Below, one piece after another: positions 62,280 through 64,000 of a stretch of 64,000 nt of DNA. The notes under the pieces were generated by a model. The model searched no databases and had not been told where the DNA came from. It was given only the letters and a program-made list of their open reading frames with translations. Where the stretch lies: NCBI RefSeq assembly GCF_026222555.1, contig NZ_CP098511.1, positions 2,399,501-2,463,500 of the forward strand. The letters run 5' to 3'. Every line of letters begins with the position of its first letter. The first letter of the stretch is position 1. Source of the DNA: Aquimarina sp. ERC-38 (GTDB taxonomy: Bacteria > Bacteroidota > Bacteroidia > Flavobacteriales > Flavobacteriaceae). The position numbers were made by a program, and so were the translations under genes.

Positions 62280-63473
62280 ATGAATTTACATGAATATCAA
62301 GGTAAAGAGATATTAAATAGTTTTGGGGTTCGCATACAACGAGGGATTGTGGCGCAGACAGCAAGTGAAGCAGTAGAAGCTGCCAAAAAATTAACCGAAG
62401 AAACCGGTACCGGTTGGCACGTAATTAAAGCCCAGGTACATGCCGGGGGAAGAGGTAAAGGCGGTGGTGTAAAATTAGCCAAAAACCTGCAGGAAGTAGA
62501 AAATATTGCCGATCAGATTATCGGAATGAATTTGATTACTCCGCAAACCTCTGCCGAAGGTAAAAAGGTACACCAGGTTTTAGTAGCAGAAGATGTATAT
62601 TATCCCGGGGATAGTGAACCGGATGAATTTTATATGTCCGTATTATTGAATCGTACGACCGGACGTAATATGATCATGTATTCTACGGAAGGAGGAATGG
62701 ATATTGAAACGGTAGCCGAAGAAACACCTCATTTAATTTTTACGGAAGAGATTGACCCTACCGTTGGGTTACTGCCATTTCAGGCGAGACGGGTAGCCTT
62801 TAATTTAGGGCTAAGCGGTGGTGCTTTTAAAGAAATGACCAAATTTGTAAGTGCTTTATACAAAGCCTATGTATCTTCTGATTCTTCGTTATTTGAAATC
62901 AATCCGGTATTAAAAACTAGTGATGATAAAATCATGGCGGTAGACGCCAAAGTATCTTTGGACGATAATGCGTTATTCAGACATAAAGATTACGTAGCCA
63001 TGCGGGATATTCGGGAGGAAAACCCGATTGAAGTAGAAGCAAAAGAAGTAGACCTGAATTATGTAGATCTTGACGGAAACGTAGGATGTATGGTGAATGG
63101 TGCGGGATTAGCCATGGCTACTATGGATTTAATCAAGCAAGCTGGTGGTGAACCAGCCAACTTCCTGGACGTAGGAGGTACTGCTGATGCTAAACGGGTA
63201 GAAACTGCATTTAAAATTATCTTAAAAGATCCGAATGTCAAGGCAATTCTGATTAATATCTTTGGTGGAATTGTACGATGTGACCGGGTAGCACAGGGTA
63301 TAGTAGATGCCTATAAAAATATGGGTGATGCGATTAAAGTACCTATTATCGTACGCTTACAGGGAACTAATGCGGATATTGCAAAAGAACTGATTGACAA
63401 TAGTGGATTGGACGTACAAAGTGCCGTTCAATTTCAGGAAGCTGCTGATAAAGTACAGCAAGTACTGGCATAA
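62280..63473 (+). CDS. sucC: Succinate-CoA ligase subunit beta
   Basis: A 397-residue ATP-grasp enzyme of the TCA cycle making ATP or GTP from succinyl-CoA. MNLHEYQGKEILNSFGV, VKAQVHAGGRGKGGGVKLA, the metal site FEINPVLK, and the C-terminal NIFGGIVRCDRVAQGI and GTNADIAKELI motifs are present. The alpha subunit gene sucD is not downstream, where a sulfatase gene starts after 260 nt. An intrinsic terminator follows. Confidence 0.97.
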   Translation: MNLHEYQGKEILNSFGVRIQRGIVAQTASEAVEAAKKLTEETGTGWHVIKAQVHAGGRGKGGGVKLAKNLQEVENIADQIIGMNLITPQTSAEGKKVHQVLVAEDVYYPGDSEPDEFYMSVLLNRTTGRNMIMYSTEGGMDIETVAEETPHLIFTEEIDPTVGLLPFQARRVAFNLGLSGGAFKEMTKFVSALYKAYVSSDSSLFEINPVLKTSDDKIMAVDAKVSLDDNALFRHKDYVAMRDIREENPIEVEAKEVDLNYVDLDGNVGCMVNGAGLAMATMDLIKQAGGEPANFLDVGGTADAKRVETAFKIILKDPNVKAILINIFGGIVRCDRVAQGIVDAYKNMGDAIKVPIIVRLQGTNADIAKELIDNSGLDVQSAVQFQEAADKVQQVLA

Positions 63474-63523
63474 CTGACTTATTAAAGTCTATGAGCTTTA
63501 GAATAAATAAAGTATAACTTATT

Positions 63524-63559
63524 AAAACCTTTAAAGTCTTTCCTGACTTTGAAGGTTTT
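63524..63559 (+). terminator. Intrinsic terminator of sucC
   Basis: AAAACCTTTAAAGTC (63524-63538) pairs with GACTTTGAAGGTTTT (63545-63559) with one G-T pair around a 6-nt loop, and is followed by TTTAG. It lies 50 nt behind the sucC stop. Confidence 0.85.
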
Positions 63560-63733
63560 TTAGTTCATTCAAAATACTTCTCGGATGAAGAAAATCTAGC
63601 AAAGTTTTTTTAATTATGGAAATTTTAGTTGTTTTCTCTAATAATTCAATTGATAATCTTAAGCTATGAACTTTTAAAAGTGTAGGGAAGGTATTATTAG
63701 ATCATGTATTTTTGTTTTTTAACAAAACTACAG

Positions 63734-64000
63734 ATGAAAAGATTACTTTGTTACACTTTACTTACCACATTACTTTTACTTACTTACCAAAGTAGTATCG
63801 CACAAAAGACCAATATCGTTTTATTGTTTGCGGATGATGCCGGATATCACGATTTTGGATTTCAGGGTAGTAAAACCTTTCACACCCCAAATTTGGATAA
63901 GTTAGCCTCCGAAGGTGTGGTTTTTAAGCAAGCTTATACCACGGCTGCCGTTTGTGGACCATCTAGAGCTGGTCTTCTTACCGGTAAGTATCAACAACGT
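63734..64000 (+). CDS. Sulfatase, 5' part only
   Basis: An ATG at 63734 opens a frame of 89 codons to the right edge. It has a signal peptide ([24 protein letters not shown] region), the metal-binding Asp34-Asp35 in [27 protein letters not shown] and the formylglycine motif Cys74-Gly-Pro-Ser-Arg in [12 protein letters not shown]. This is a type I, Cys-type sulfatase. Such exported sulfatases often serve marine polysaccharide utilisation. The rest lies outside the window. Confidence 0.92.
   Translation, partial: MKRLLCYTLLTTLLLLTYQSSIAQKTNIVLLFADDAGYHDFGFQGSKTFHTPNLDKLASEGVVFKQAYTTAAVCGPSRAGLLTGKYQQR

Noticed and set aside
1..64000. tRNA or rRNA genes, prophage, transposases
   Set aside because: I looked for tRNA T-loop motifs, rRNA-like GC-rich blocks, integrases and transposase motifs on both strands and found none that hold up.

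Overview
The window looks like a chromosomal stretch of a marine-type member of the Flavobacteriaceae (Bacteroidota). The evidence is low GC content, promoters of the Bacteroidota type (TTG, about 20 nt, TAnnTTTG), a DUF4295 gene directly after rpmB-rpmG, a long SecA without the C-terminal zinc motif, a type IX secretion (T9SS) sorting domain on a ThuA-like protein, a PBP1/LysM protein directly behind guaA, and many short lipoproteins. It is mostly ordinary core chromosome. I see no prophage, insertion sequence, CRISPR array, tRNA or rRNA.

Layout. 1-5.7 kb (minus strand): a tryptophan operon trpE-trpG-trpD-[GrpB family]-trpC followed by a hypothetical gene cut by the left edge. It is preceded by a complete attenuator: promoter, an 18-residue leader peptide with three consecutive Trp codons, and a terminator hairpin. 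Three consecutive spacers of this operon are filled with different 7- or 8-nt tandem repeats. 6-11.6 kb (plus): two thioredoxin-fold exported proteins, two rhodaneses, a DUF1622 / unknown / DUF2490 cluster and a DJ-1/PfpI protein. 11.8-15.5 kb: BCCT transporter, a small acidic protein, MeaB GTPase and an OsmC/Ohr protein. 15.8-19.2 kb: an ECF sigma factor with two overlapping downstream genes (probable anti-sigma factor and an exported beta-strand protein), then a secreted protein with an internal duplication. 19.3-27.4 kb: M23-fold protein, AraC regulator, response regulator, secA, DUF2795, cobalamin adenosyltransferase, recR. 27.5-36.3 kb is the most accessory part: a glycosyltransferase that seems to need a CTG start, lipoproteins of unknown function, a 2-oxoacid dehydrogenase E2 with an altered active-site motif, an SPFH/ribbon-helix-helix pair, and long AT-rich spacers. 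36.3-41.9 kb: a complete Mn/Fe/Zn-type ABC uptake operon with a divergent DtxR-family regulator whose start codon lies inside a perfect 16-nt palindrome. 42-46.9 kb: exonuclease, FAH-family hydrolase, Hpt, CinA, rpmB-rpmG-DUF4295, ftsY. 47-59.6 kb: amidase and serine hydrolase lipoproteins, rimO, bshC, ThuA/T9SS protein, PNPOx-like protein, guaA, PBP1-LysM, DUF922, DUF3820. 60-64 kb: lysA, Lon N-domain protein, sucC and the start of a sulfatase.

Functional links. MeaB and the PduO-type adenosyltransferase both serve adenosylcobalamin-dependent methylmalonyl-CoA mutase. BshC implies bacillithiol as the low-molecular-weight thiol, which fits the nearby thiol peroxidase and thioredoxin-fold genes. 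The metal ABC operon and its regulator form one self-contained uptake unit. The most notable finds are the attenuator, the repeat-filled trp spacers, the probable CTG start of the glycosyltransferase, the palindrome over the dtxR-like start and the winged-helix-like tails on both ABC permeases. I did not find a convincing undescribed multi-gene system; the best candidates are the sigma/anti-sigma/beta-strand protein operon and the duplicated sorting-module-like protein.
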